13,282 nt of DNA from Caryophanales bacterium UBA2298 (GTDB lineage: Bacteria > Bacillota_I > Bacilli_A > Izemoplasmatales > Hujiaoplasmataceae). The notes under the pieces were generated by a model. The model was not told the origin of the DNA, made no database searches, and worked only from the letters and a program-made list of their open reading frames with translations. Made by a program: the position numbers and the translations under genes. Shown here in pieces: positions 1 through 7,245 of the stretch; the first letter of the stretch is position 1; every line of letters begins with the position of its first letter. The stretch is taken from NCBI GenBank assembly GCA_002345425.1, contig DDWA01000052.1:1-13282 (forward strand), written 5' to 3'.

Positions 1-5
1 AGGAG
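1..5 (+). promoter_or_regulatory. Ribosome binding site of the lipoprotein gene
   Basis: AGGAG lies eight bases before the ATG at 14. It supports that start; the promoter lies outside the window. Confidence 0.8.
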
Positions 6-13
6 TTAATAAT

Positions 14-2614
14 ATGCAAACTTTCACGAAAAGAATTACAACCCTAGCAATGATAATCACACTTGGATTTGCGCTTTTAGCTTGTGGAGGAAACACAACA
101 ACAGAAATCGCTCCGGGAGAATTACAAATCCCTAGGCTGACAAATCCTGATGCAATATTTTACAGTACTGAAGATTATGATATTACTTATCGTGATTTAT
201 ATAACAGTGTTAAAGTTAATGACGGTTTAAACCAATTACTAGCAATGGTAGATACGGATTTATTAAGTGATTACTTTGATGAAATCACCCAAGAACAAAT
301 CGATGAAAAACGTCTTAAATTAACTTATGATACTTCAGATGCAGAAAAAATCGCTGACCTAGATGAAAAAACAAGAACGAAATATGAAACGAACTTTGAA
401 GAATCATTATATTTAATGGGCTACACTGAAGGTAATTATGATGATTATATTCGTTTGGTTTTAGTTAGAGAAAATTATGTAATTGAACTGATGACAAGCG
501 ATGATTCTTCTGAAGAAACTTGGCATGTTGGGCCAGAAGAGATTGCTAATTACTATGATGCTACTTATATGAGTGACATAAAATCCATTAAAATCAAATT
601 CAATTCAGCAACTGATGCTAACGCAATCATGCGTTCACTTAATCTCATCAGCAAGAATGGGAAGTTGATGCTTTACACTGGAACAAAACCAATTGAAGAA
701 GTTCCTTCTTTCGAACTGAATGAAACCAATACTCAAGAACTTACTGAAGCAGAAATCTTAGAATATTATATTTTAATGTACAATATCGTTTATACTGATT
801 ACCGTGAACCTTTGAATGTTGAAAGCACAGTTCAAGAATTAATGCAATTAGATGAATTAACTTTAAATTATGATGACGTTAATATTTTCAATAACAATTT
901 AGCTAGATTCATTTTCTTTACTTTAGGTAATTATGAAGATTATCAATCAGAAGAAAATGTAACCGCTTATTATACTTATAAACCGGAAAAATTCTATTCT
1001 GGTAGGGATACAGCTTATTACATGATTTTAAACTTAACCGGTTATGAAAAAGAAATGGTAGCTGACTTCGAAGGAACAAAAGCAGAATTAATTGATATTA
1101 TCGGTGTTGATCTTTACAATGAAATCGAACAAGAAATGATTGACAATAATCTAAGCGCTCAAACATTCGTTGTAAGAAGAATAGCTGACTTAAGAAGAAA
1201 ACATGATTTTGTCATCTATGATTATTATTTAGCCGTTGATTATAAAGCTAATGATACTAATTATGTTGAAAACGAAGAAGGCAGTTTAACAGTAATTGCT
1301 AGTTATGATGATAAAGAGATTACCCCTGATCAGTTATTAACTTACGCCATGAATCAAAATGCCGCAATGTATTTAGTTTACTCAGCGCAATTAAAAGCTG
1401 TAAGAGCTGCGCATTATGAAGATGTTTATTGTTTAGACACAGCAACATGTGAATATGATTATACCCAAAATGAATCAGCGAAGATGTTAGAGCACATCGC
1501 AGCTTATAATTCTATGCAAGCGCAATTCTTAGAAAGTATGTATTCAACATATTATACTTTTGAAGATTATCTCTACTTAGCTTATGGCGTTAAAAATATG
1601 GAAGAGATGATTAATAATTATTATGTGAAATCTACTTTACAGCCACTTTATATCTTTGATCAAATAATTGAGAATGATTACGCTGTTTTAAATTCTTTAC
1701 TAGACCTTATGGGTCCATATTATGATAATTACTTTAGTTTAGACGTTACTCATTTATTAATTTATATTGATAGAGACGAAGATGGTTCGCCAGATAAATA
1801 TTCAAAGTTTTATGAAGAATTAGTCGATACTACTGAATATGATGCTAAATTAGCCGCTTTAGAAGCCGCAATTAGAACATATATGGCTGATGATACAAAA
1901 TCATTATCAGATTTAGTAAATGCCTATAAGTTAGCTTCGAGAACAGATGCAACTTGGGGAGAATTCAAAAGTTACGGTTTCTTCTTATTAACAGAAAATT
2001 TGTCAACTCAAGGTTCATTGACTTATGCAAATTCAATCAATAAATTTGAAGATAGTTTTGTTGAAGCTTTAATCAGTCTATACCAAACTTATAACTTAGA
2101 AAAAAATCTAGATAAAGACTACTTGTTCGGTGATGCTTTGATTGAATCTTCTTACGGACTACATTTTATCAAGGTTGAAAAAGGTACTGCTTTTGAAAAA
2201 CCAACAGCAGAATTTACAATGACATTTGATGATGAAGAACAACCTAAATTTGATATGGGATTTGTCTCTGATCAAGAAAGAATCAATTTTGAACAATTAA
2301 AATTATTTGCTCAATATCGTTTCTCTGTAATTTCTTTCGGTTCAATTGATTTAGAAGAATTATATGGATTTACTCGTCCTGAGATTCCTTCAACAGTCAA
2401 TACAGCTTTAAAAGATTTTGCGACTAAATTACATGACGCTTTATATGTTGTAGGTTATTTAAATGTTGGTATTATTTCCGATTTAAATAGCGGAGAGTTT
2501 GTCAATAATCACGCTGCTTACTATCAAGGCACTGAAGCGGAATTAATCGCTGTATTAGCTGAATTAAACAATATATATAATCGCCAAATCTTTGCTGAAT
2601 TAGATTTACGATAA
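14..2614 (+). CDS. Large PrsA/SurA-like foldase lipoprotein with two tandem diverged copies
   Basis: Probable secreted lipoprotein of 866 residues, anchored on the outer face of the membrane; inferred to help fold exported proteins. A charged start (K6, R7), a hydrophobic stretch (about 8-23) and a lipobox-like LLA-C with Cys24 indicate signal peptidase II processing. No domain is textbook, but the architecture resembles PrsA: residues about 47-170 look like the SurA/PrsA N-terminal helical domain, and 187-211 like the first strand and helix of a parvulin domain. The same order recurs at about 427-545 and 577-725, where VTHLLI (578-583) and YGLHFIKV (714-721) match the first and last parvulin strands. 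GTKAELI (354-360) and GTEAELI (839-845) sit near the C-terminal end of each copy. The middle of each parvulin is poorly conserved, so isomerase activity is doubtful. PrsA is usually about 300 residues. The start has AGGAG at 1-5, eight bases before ATG. Rich in Tyr, Asp and Glu. Lipoprotein call is strong; the foldase call is moderate. Confidence 0.72.
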   Translation: MQTFTKRITTLAMIITLGFALLACGGNTTTEIAPGELQIPRLTNPDAIFYSTEDYDITYRDLYNSVKVNDGLNQLLAMVDTDLLSDYFDEITQEQIDEKRLKLTYDTSDAEKIADLDEKTRTKYETNFEESLYLMGYTEGNYDDYIRLVLVRENYVIELMTSDDSSEETWHVGPEEIANYYDATYMSDIKSIKIKFNSATDANAIMRSLNLISKNGKLMLYTGTKPIEEVPSFELNETNTQELTEAEILEYYILMYNIVYTDYREPLNVESTVQELMQLDELTLNYDDVNIFNNNLARFIFFTLGNYEDYQSEENVTAYYTYKPEKFYSGRDTAYYMILNLTGYEKEMVADFEGTKAELIDIIGVDLYNEIEQEMIDNNLSAQTFVVRRIADLRRKHDFVIYDYYLAVDYKANDTNYVENEEGSLTVIASYDDKEITPDQLLTYAMNQNAAMYLVYSAQLKAVRAAHYEDVYCLDTATCEYDYTQNESAKMLEHIAAYNSMQAQFLESMYSTYYTFEDYLYLAYGVKNMEEMINNYYVKSTLQPLYIFDQIIENDYAVLNSLLDLMGPYYDNYFSLDVTHLLIYIDRDEDGSPDKYSKFYEELVDTTEYDAKLAALEAAIRTYMADDTKSLSDLVNAYKLASRTDATWGEFKSYGFFLLTENLSTQGSLTYANSINKFEDSFVEALISLYQTYNLEKNLDKDYLFGDALIESSYGLHFIKVEKGTAFEKPTAEFTMTFDDEEQPKFDMGFVSDQERINFEQLKLFAQYRFSVISFGSIDLEELYGFTRPEIPSTVNTALKDFATKLHDALYVVGYLNVGIISDLNSGEFVNNHAAYYQGTEAELIAVLAELNNIYNRQIFAELDLR

Positions 2615-2620
2615 TAAATT

Positions 2621-2644
2621 AGTGCGAGTTTTACTCGCACTTTT
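2621..2644 (+). terminator. Rho-independent terminator after the lipoprotein gene
   Basis: Perfect 8-bp stem (2621-2628 with 2634-2641, core GTGCGAG/CTCGCAC), a 5-base loop and a short T run to 2644. It starts six bases after the stop codon. Confidence 0.85.
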
Positions 2645-2665
2645 AATTAAAAAGGATAAGGGCTT

Positions 2666-3577
2666 ATGAAAGCACAAGAAGAAAAAATAATTAAACAAAA
2701 TACAATACTTACCATTTTTGCTAATGGCTTTTTGGCGGTTATCAAATTGGTTGGGGGAATTTTAGGTAATTCAAGTGTTTTGATTACTGATGCAATCAAT
2801 TCTTTAAGTGACATTGCGACTAATTTAGTAGTCTTTGTTTCAGCGAAGTTCTCAAAGAAAGAACAAGATCACTCGCATCCATATGGCCATGATAAATTTG
2901 ACTCGATGATTTCGATTTTTCTAGGTGTTGCTTTAGTGGTTACTGCTTTTGAAGTCGGTAAAAACGCAGGGATTAAATTATATGATGTAATCTTTAATGA
3001 TTTCGTGATTATTGTTCCAGAGTTTTATACGATTGCAATTGTTGCGATAACCTTAATTGTAAAAGAATATTTATATCGTAAAACAAGAATTGACGCTAAA
3101 AAAGCTAATTCTCAAGCATTGATGGCGCAAGCATGGGATCATAGATCAGATACACTGACTAGCATCGGTGCTCTAATTGGGATTTTAGGTGCGATTTTCG
3201 GCTTTGGTTTTCTTGACCCAATTGCTTCATTGTTTATTTGTTTCTTTATCTTGAGATTAGGGTTTAAAATTATTAAAACCGGAGTTTCTCAAGTAGTCGA
3301 TGCTTCAGCTGATGATGAGCAAATAAATCAAATCAAAAAGATTGTTTTAGAACATAAAAATGTTTTATCAATCGATGAAATTAAGACAAGAATGTTCGGA
3401 GTAAAATACTACGTAGATCTAGAGATTTCCGTTGATAAAAATTTATCTCTTTTAGATGCTCATAATATTGCGGAAATTATCCATGATGAAGTAGAAGATA
3501 GATTATCTGATGTCATACACTGTATGATTCATGTGAATCCTGGGAAAGAAACAAAAGATTCAAATCAAGTTGAATAA
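2666..3577 (+). CDS. Cation diffusion facilitator, probable Mn2+ exporter
   Basis: Membrane antiporter of the CDF family (303 residues, the family's usual size), expected to export a divalent metal in exchange for protons. Six membrane segments fill residues about 12-210, followed by a cytoplasmic metal-binding domain (about 210-295) with the late MIHVNP motif. HPYGH (71-75) after the second segment is a CDF landmark. The membrane metal site can be read by alignment with E. coli YiiP (D45/D49, H153/D157): here N45/D49 (INSLSD) and D158/D162 (DHRSD). Asn-Asp plus Asp-Asp is the pattern reported for Mn2+-selective CDFs such as streptococcal MntE, whereas zinc types carry His, so Mn2+ is the best guess. 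ATG 2666 has AAGGA at 2652-2656. No clear promoter of its own was seen in the 51-base gap, which is largely terminator. The family call is near certain; the metal is inferred. Confidence 0.93.
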   Translation: MKAQEEKIIKQNTILTIFANGFLAVIKLVGGILGNSSVLITDAINSLSDIATNLVVFVSAKFSKKEQDHSHPYGHDKFDSMISIFLGVALVVTAFEVGKNAGIKLYDVIFNDFVIIVPEFYTIAIVAITLIVKEYLYRKTRIDAKKANSQALMAQAWDHRSDTLTSIGALIGILGAIFGFGFLDPIASLFICFFILRLGFKIIKTGVSQVVDASADDEQINQIKKIVLEHKNVLSIDEIKTRMFGVKYYVDLEISVDKNLSLLDAHNIAEIIHDEVEDRLSDVIHCMIHVNPGKETKDSNQVE

Positions 3578-3598
3578 ACTAAACGATAGTGATATAAT
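3570..3598 (+). promoter_or_regulatory. Sigma-A-type promoter of the mgtC-like gene
   Basis: TTGAAT (3570-3575), 17-base spacer, TATAAT (3593-3598) with an extended -10 TG at 3590-3591. The -35 overlaps the stop codon of the CDF gene. Transcription would start near 3605, giving a leader of about 40 bases. Confidence 0.8.
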
Positions 3599-3643
3599 AT
3601 TTAATTACATTAAGAAACCTTGAATGCTTAAGGAGTGAGTTAT

Positions 3644-4195
3644 ATGTTTTTATCTTTTATTACTAATTATTTAGATAATGGTCCAGGTATTTGGGAAATT
3701 ATGTTAAGAATGGTCCTAACAGCAATCTTTGTTGGGATAATCGGTTTGGAAAGACAAATGCGTCATAAAATCGCGGGTGTTACTACGCATTTAATGGTTG
3801 CCTTCGGTGCTGCTGGTATAGCGATTTTACAAGATGCGCTATATTATGACGCTATAGCTACGACCAGAGCTTTTTATGAAGAGTTTGGCTACATCATTGA
3901 AATTCAAATTCAACGTCAAAGAGTCATTGCACAAGTAGTAACTGGGGTAGGTTTCTTGGGCGCCGGTACTATTCTTAAGACTAGAAACGGAATATATGGA
4001 TTAACCACCGCAGCTACTTTGTGGTTGGCCGCAATGATCGGTTTAGCCTTTGGTATGGGCGCTTATATCATCGGTGCAGTGATATCAGTATTCAGCTTTA
4101 TTTTCCTGACTTTATTCAGAAGAATATTAGGCAAAACATCATTAAAACACATGGAGAGTCCGGAAATTATCGGTTCGCAACCTGTAGATGAATAA
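3644..4195 (+). CDS. MgtC/SapB-family membrane protein
   Basis: Integral membrane protein of the MgtC/SapB family (183 residues). Family markers are clear: GLERQ (34-38) after the first membrane helix, RVIAQVVTGVGFLGAGTIL (93-111), and GLTTAATLW soon after. Four or five hydrophobic helices are visible. It is shorter than Salmonella MgtC (about 230 residues) because the C-terminal ACT-like domain is absent and the protein ends in a short polar tail. Members are linked to growth at low Mg2+, and in Salmonella MgtC inhibits the ATP synthase; the biochemical role of short versions like this one is not settled. An in-frame GTG at 3635 exists, but AAGGAG (3630-3635) overlaps it and sits eight bases before ATG 3644, so ATG is chosen. 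Its position after a metal exporter fits cation homeostasis, although it has its own promoter and terminator. Confidence 0.92.
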   Translation: MFLSFITNYLDNGPGIWEIMLRMVLTAIFVGIIGLERQMRHKIAGVTTHLMVAFGAAGIAILQDALYYDAIATTRAFYEEFGYIIEIQIQRQRVIAQVVTGVGFLGAGTILKTRNGIYGLTTAATLWLAAMIGLAFGMGAYIIGAVISVFSFIFLTLFRRILGKTSLKHMESPEIIGSQPVDE

Positions 4196-4196
4196 G

Positions 4197-4222
4197 AGAG
4201 ATTCTTAATTGAATCTCTTTTT
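4197..4222 (+). terminator. Rho-independent terminator after the mgtC-like gene
   Basis: 8-bp stem AGAGATTC (4197-4204) with GAATCTCT (4211-4218), 6-base loop, then a T run. It begins directly behind the TAA stop. Confidence 0.87.
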
Positions 4223-4267
4223 ATTTTATATTCAAATAATTTATCTATAAAAATTCATTCATATATT

Positions 4268-4296
4268 TTGCAAAAATACCGTAAATAGGTTAAACT
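4268..4296 (+). promoter_or_regulatory. Candidate suf operon promoter inside the inverted repeat
   Basis: TTGCAA (4268-4273), 17-base spacer, TAAACT (4291-4296). Each box matches the consensus at four of six positions, so this is only a candidate. If real, transcription starts near 4303 and the inverted repeat at 4274-4309 covers the spacer, the -10 and the start site, as an operator would. No better promoter was found in 4223-4324. Confidence 0.35.
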
Positions 4297-4309
4297 ATTT
4301 ATGGTATTT
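4274..4309 (+). promoter_or_regulatory. 15-bp inverted repeat before sufC: operator or leader hairpin
   Basis: Left arm AAATACCGTAAATAG (4274-4288), loop GTTAAA, right arm CTATTTATGGTATTT (4295-4309). Fourteen of 15 positions are complementary in DNA, and the last is a G-U pair in RNA. No T run follows; instead the sufC ribosome binding site GGAGG (4311-4315) comes two bases later, so it is not an ordinary terminator. It could be the binding site of a dimeric repressor or an mRNA hairpin next to the ribosome binding site. Confidence 0.7.
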
Positions 4310-4324
4310 CGGAGGTAAAAGAAC

Positions 4325-5125
4325 ATGACGTTAGAAATAAAAGATTTATATGTCTCGATTGAAGATAATCTAATCCTCAAAGGGTTAAATTTAACTGTCA
4401 ATGGTGGCGAAACACATGCGATAATGGGACCAAACGGAACTGGCAAATCAACTTTAGCACAGATCTGTATGGGACACCCTAGCTATAAAATTGAATCAGG
4501 TGACATTCTTTTAGATGGTGAAAGTATCATCGAAAAAACAGTAGATGAAAGAAGTAGATTGGGGCTTTTCTTAGCAATGCAAAATCCAATAGAAGTTCCA
4601 GGAGTTACAAATTTCGATTTTGTTAAAGCCGCAATTCAGACGAGAATGAAGAAAGATGAACATTTGCGAATTGGTCGCTTTATCCTTAAATTCGAAAAAG
4701 CTTCTGAAGATTTGAAAATGGGAAAAGGTTTAGCGCATCGTTTTCTTAATCAAGGTTTTTCTGGCGGCGAGAAAAAACGTAATGAGATTTTACAAATGAA
4801 GATGCTTAATCCTCGTTTTGCTTTTTTAGATGAAATAGATTCAGGACTAGATGTTGATGCTTTAAAGTTAGTTGGTCAAAATGTAACAGAATTAAAATCT
4901 CCTGAACTTGGATTAATCTTAATCACTCACTATCAAAGGTTATTGGATTATATCATACCTGATTATGTTCATATCATGATCAACGGTAAAATAGTAATGA
5001 CAGGAAAAGAAGAATTAATAAATAGAATCGATCAGGAAGGTTATGACTGGGTCAAGAAGGAATTAGGCATTGAAGATTTAGAAACAAAACCTTATTCTTT
5101 AGGTACTTGCCCTTCTAAACATTAA
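4325..5125 (+). CDS. sufC: SufC, ATPase of the SufBCD Fe-S scaffold
   Basis: Cytosolic ABC-type ATPase that drives the SufBC2D complex during iron-sulfur cluster assembly (266 residues; family about 250-260). Walker A GPNGTGKST (35-43), the SufC-type signature FSGGEKKR (145-152), Walker B FAFLDEIDSGLD (165-176) and H-loop His202 in THYQR are all present. The stretch GLFLAMQNPIEVPGVTNFDF is characteristic of SufC rather than of transport ATPases. There are no membrane segments. The short tail (about 255-266) carries a Cys in GTCPSKH. ATG 4325 has GGAGG at 4311-4315. First gene of sufCDSUB; the sufD start follows one base after the stop. Expression is probably controlled through the inverted repeat just upstream. 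Confidence 0.97.
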   Translation: MTLEIKDLYVSIEDNLILKGLNLTVNGGETHAIMGPNGTGKSTLAQICMGHPSYKIESGDILLDGESIIEKTVDERSRLGLFLAMQNPIEVPGVTNFDFVKAAIQTRMKKDEHLRIGRFILKFEKASEDLKMGKGLAHRFLNQGFSGGEKKRNEILQMKMLNPRFAFLDEIDSGLDVDALKLVGQNVTELKSPELGLILITHYQRLLDYIIPDYVHIMINGKIVMTGKEELINRIDQEGYDWVKKELGIEDLETKPYSLGTCPSKH

Positions 5126-5126
5126 T

Positions 5127-6038
5127 ATGGAGATGTTAAACTTTTTAAAAGACAATCCTTATTTAATTGCCTTTGATAATATTGAAACAATTAATAATGC
5201 TAATATAGCAATTAAAGATAATCATTTAACTTTTAATAAAGGAAATGAGTTTTTTGTGTTTTTAGATAATTTTGATAAATTCAATTCACTTAATTTTACA
5301 ATTAAAAAAGAACAAGATATTAAAATCTATTTAATTACCTATCAAAGTCGAAAAATTGAGATTGATTACAATTTTGAACTTCAAGAAAAAGCGAATCTAA
5401 AAATCTTTACAAATTTTTCATCAAGAAGAAAAACATTTCTGAATGCTAATTTAAAATTCACTTTAGCAAAAAACGCTAAACTTACTGTTTTAAGTGCTCT
5501 TACTTTTAATGGTGAAGTTAAACTTAACGAAACTGTTAATCTTAATGGACTTAACGCAACAGTTGACATTGATTTATTAAATGTTGGCGGAAAAACCAGC
5601 AAGTATTATGTTAATCAAGATGTTTTTCATAATGAAAAAGCAACCATTTCCAATATTGATAATTGGTTAATTGCGACTGATCAAGCAAAGCTTGCTTATT
5701 CGGTATCTGGAAGTATTCAAAAAGGTAAAGAATTCTCTAAATGCAGACAAAGTAATAAGGGCATTATGTTATCTGATAGTTGCGAAATTATGGTGGAACC
5801 AAAGCTTTTCATCGATGAATATAATGTCGAAGCTAGTCATGGCGCAGCTATTGGCCAAATGGACGAATTACAGCTTTATTACCTATTAAGTAGAGGTTTA
5901 ACGGAAAATGATGCAAGATCATTAATTATCTCAGGTTATATCAATCCTTTTATAAGTCTGATAGACAATAAAGAGATTGCTACACAGCTGACTTCACAGA
6001 TATCAAGATTGATAAGGAGAAAAGCTTATAATGAATGA
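5127..6038 (+). CDS. sufD: SufD, short form, Fe-S scaffold subunit
   Basis: Beta-helix partner of SufB in the SufBC2D scaffold. The C-terminal third is clear: ASHGAAIGQMDELQLYYLLSRGL, with His238 matching the conserved SufD His near the SufB-SufD interface, followed by NDARSLIISGYINPF. The protein is only 303 residues, against about 420-440 in E. coli and Bacillus, and the missing part is mainly the N-terminal helical region; the beta-helix core is kept. No frame break or stray start upstream suggests damage: sufC occupies that sequence in its own frame. ATG 5127 lies one base after the sufC stop with no good ribosome binding site, and a second in-frame ATG at 5133 has GGAG too close to it. 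Translation is therefore probably coupled to sufC. It overlaps sufS by eight bases. Confidence 0.88.
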   Translation: MEMLNFLKDNPYLIAFDNIETINNANIAIKDNHLTFNKGNEFFVFLDNFDKFNSLNFTIKKEQDIKIYLITYQSRKIEIDYNFELQEKANLKIFTNFSSRRKTFLNANLKFTLAKNAKLTVLSALTFNGEVKLNETVNLNGLNATVDIDLLNVGGKTSKYYVNQDVFHNEKATISNIDNWLIATDQAKLAYSVSGSIQKGKEFSKCRQSNKGIMLSDSCEIMVEPKLFIDEYNVEASHGAAIGQMDELQLYYLLSRGLTENDARSLIISGYINPFISLIDNKEIATQLTSQISRLIRRKAYNE

Positions 6039-7233
6039 TAAAATCTTTAAAGATTTTCCGCAAATCAAATCAGATTATATTTATTTTGATACCGCTGCGA
6101 CTTCTTTGAAACCGCAATCAGTAATTGATGCAGTCAATATGTATAATCAAGAACTAAGTGCCAATATTCATAGAGGAATGTATGACAATAGCGTTAGGAC
6201 AACTAGCCTTTATGAAGAGGCTAGAGAAATAGTCGCTAAATTTATTAATGCCGGCGTTGATGAAGTAGTCTTCACAAGAGGTACAACTTCGAGTTTGAAT
6301 TTAGTTGCTTTTAGTTATGGTTTGAACCATCTCGATGAAAATTCGGAAATTATCATATCCGAACAAGAACATCATTCACAATTTTTGCCTTGGCAAGAAG
6401 TTGCGAAAAAAACTTCTGCTAAACTAAAATTTATTGAACTTGACAAGTCTGGAAAAATTACCGTAGAAGCTTTTAAAAAAGTTTTAAATAAAAACACTAA
6501 AGTGGTCGCTATCAATTATGTTTCCAATGTCTTAGGTTATATCAATCCTATTAAAGAAATCACAAGACTTGCTCATGAAATAGGAGCGATTGTCGTTTTG
6601 GACGCTGCGCAAGCAATACAACATATTACAATAGACGTTTTAGATTTAGATGTTGATTTTTTAGCTTTTTCAGGACATAAAATGTTAGGACCTACTGGTG
6701 TAGGAATACTTTACGGTAAAGAGCTTTATTTAGAGAATTTAGAGCCTTTTGAATTTGGTGGAGATATGAATGAAGATGTTGAAAAAACTCTTTCAACTTG
6801 GAAATCTTATCCACAAAAATTTGAAGCAGGTACGATGCCGATTGCTGGAGTTCTTGGTTTAGCTGAAGCGGTGAAGTATTTAGAAAATCTTGGGTTAAAA
6901 AATATTGAAAACTATACAAAGAAATTATATGATTACTTTTTCAAAGAATTATCAAAGATAAAAGGAATTAAAATTTACAACCCTAATTCCGATACAGGAA
7001 TCATTACTTTTAATTTAGATAACGTTCCGGCTCATGACGCTATTAGTTATTATGCTGAAAAGAATATTGCTTTAAGAAGCGGACAACATTGTGCGAAACT
7101 TATCCATGATTATTTAGGGATTCATTCATCATTAAGAGTCTCCGTCTATTTTTACAATCGAATAGAAGAAGTTAACAAATTTTTAGAAGTTACAAAAGAA
7201 GCGATTGATTATTTCCAAAAAATTGGTTTTTAA
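6031..7233 (+). CDS. sufS: SufS, group II cysteine desulfurase
   Basis: PLP enzyme that takes sulfur from L-cysteine, giving alanine and a persulfide that is passed to SufU. 400 residues, close to Bacillus SufS (406). The N-terminus YIYFDTAATSLKP and the HRGMY region are typical. Lys217 in SGHK should bind PLP, after the aspartate of VLDAAQA. Cys354 in RSGQHCAK is the active-site cysteine of group II enzymes, and the following SLRVSVYFYN is conserved. ATG 6031 overlaps the end of sufD by eight bases, with AAGGAG at 6014-6019. It is directly followed by sufU, its usual partner in Gram-positive bacteria. Confidence 0.97.
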   Translation: MNDKIFKDFPQIKSDYIYFDTAATSLKPQSVIDAVNMYNQELSANIHRGMYDNSVRTTSLYEEAREIVAKFINAGVDEVVFTRGTTSSLNLVAFSYGLNHLDENSEIIISEQEHHSQFLPWQEVAKKTSAKLKFIELDKSGKITVEAFKKVLNKNTKVVAINYVSNVLGYINPIKEITRLAHEIGAIVVLDAAQAIQHITIDVLDLDVDFLAFSGHKMLGPTGVGILYGKELYLENLEPFEFGGDMNEDVEKTLSTWKSYPQKFEAGTMPIAGVLGLAEAVKYLENLGLKNIENYTKKLYDYFFKELSKIKGIKIYNPNSDTGIITFNLDNVPAHDAISYYAEKNIALRSGQHCAKLIHDYLGIHSSLRVSVYFYNRIEEVNKFLEVTKEAIDYFQKIGF

Positions 7234-7245
7234 AGGAGGATTGTT

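Noticed and set aside
3635..3643. GTG at 3635 as start of the MgtC-like protein
   Set aside because: The codon overlaps the AAGGAG that is ideally spaced for ATG 3644.
4274..4309. Hairpin before sufC as a terminator
   Set aside because: No T run follows the right arm, and a ribosome binding site begins two bases later.
4255..4446. Minus-strand reading frame of 63 codons across the sufC leader and start
   Set aside because: It overlaps the inverted repeat and the well-supported sufC start, lacks a ribosome binding site, and its protein has no recognisable features.
5381..5602. Minus-strand reading frame inside sufD
   Set aside because: Antisense shadow of a real gene; no ribosome binding site and no recognisable motif.
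5671..5889. Plus-strand reading frame of 72 codons inside sufD in another frame
   Set aside because: Lies fully within the conserved C-terminal coding part of sufD; no independent start signal.
6692..6919. Minus-strand reading frame inside sufS
   Set aside because: Antisense to the conserved cysteine desulfurase core, without start signals.
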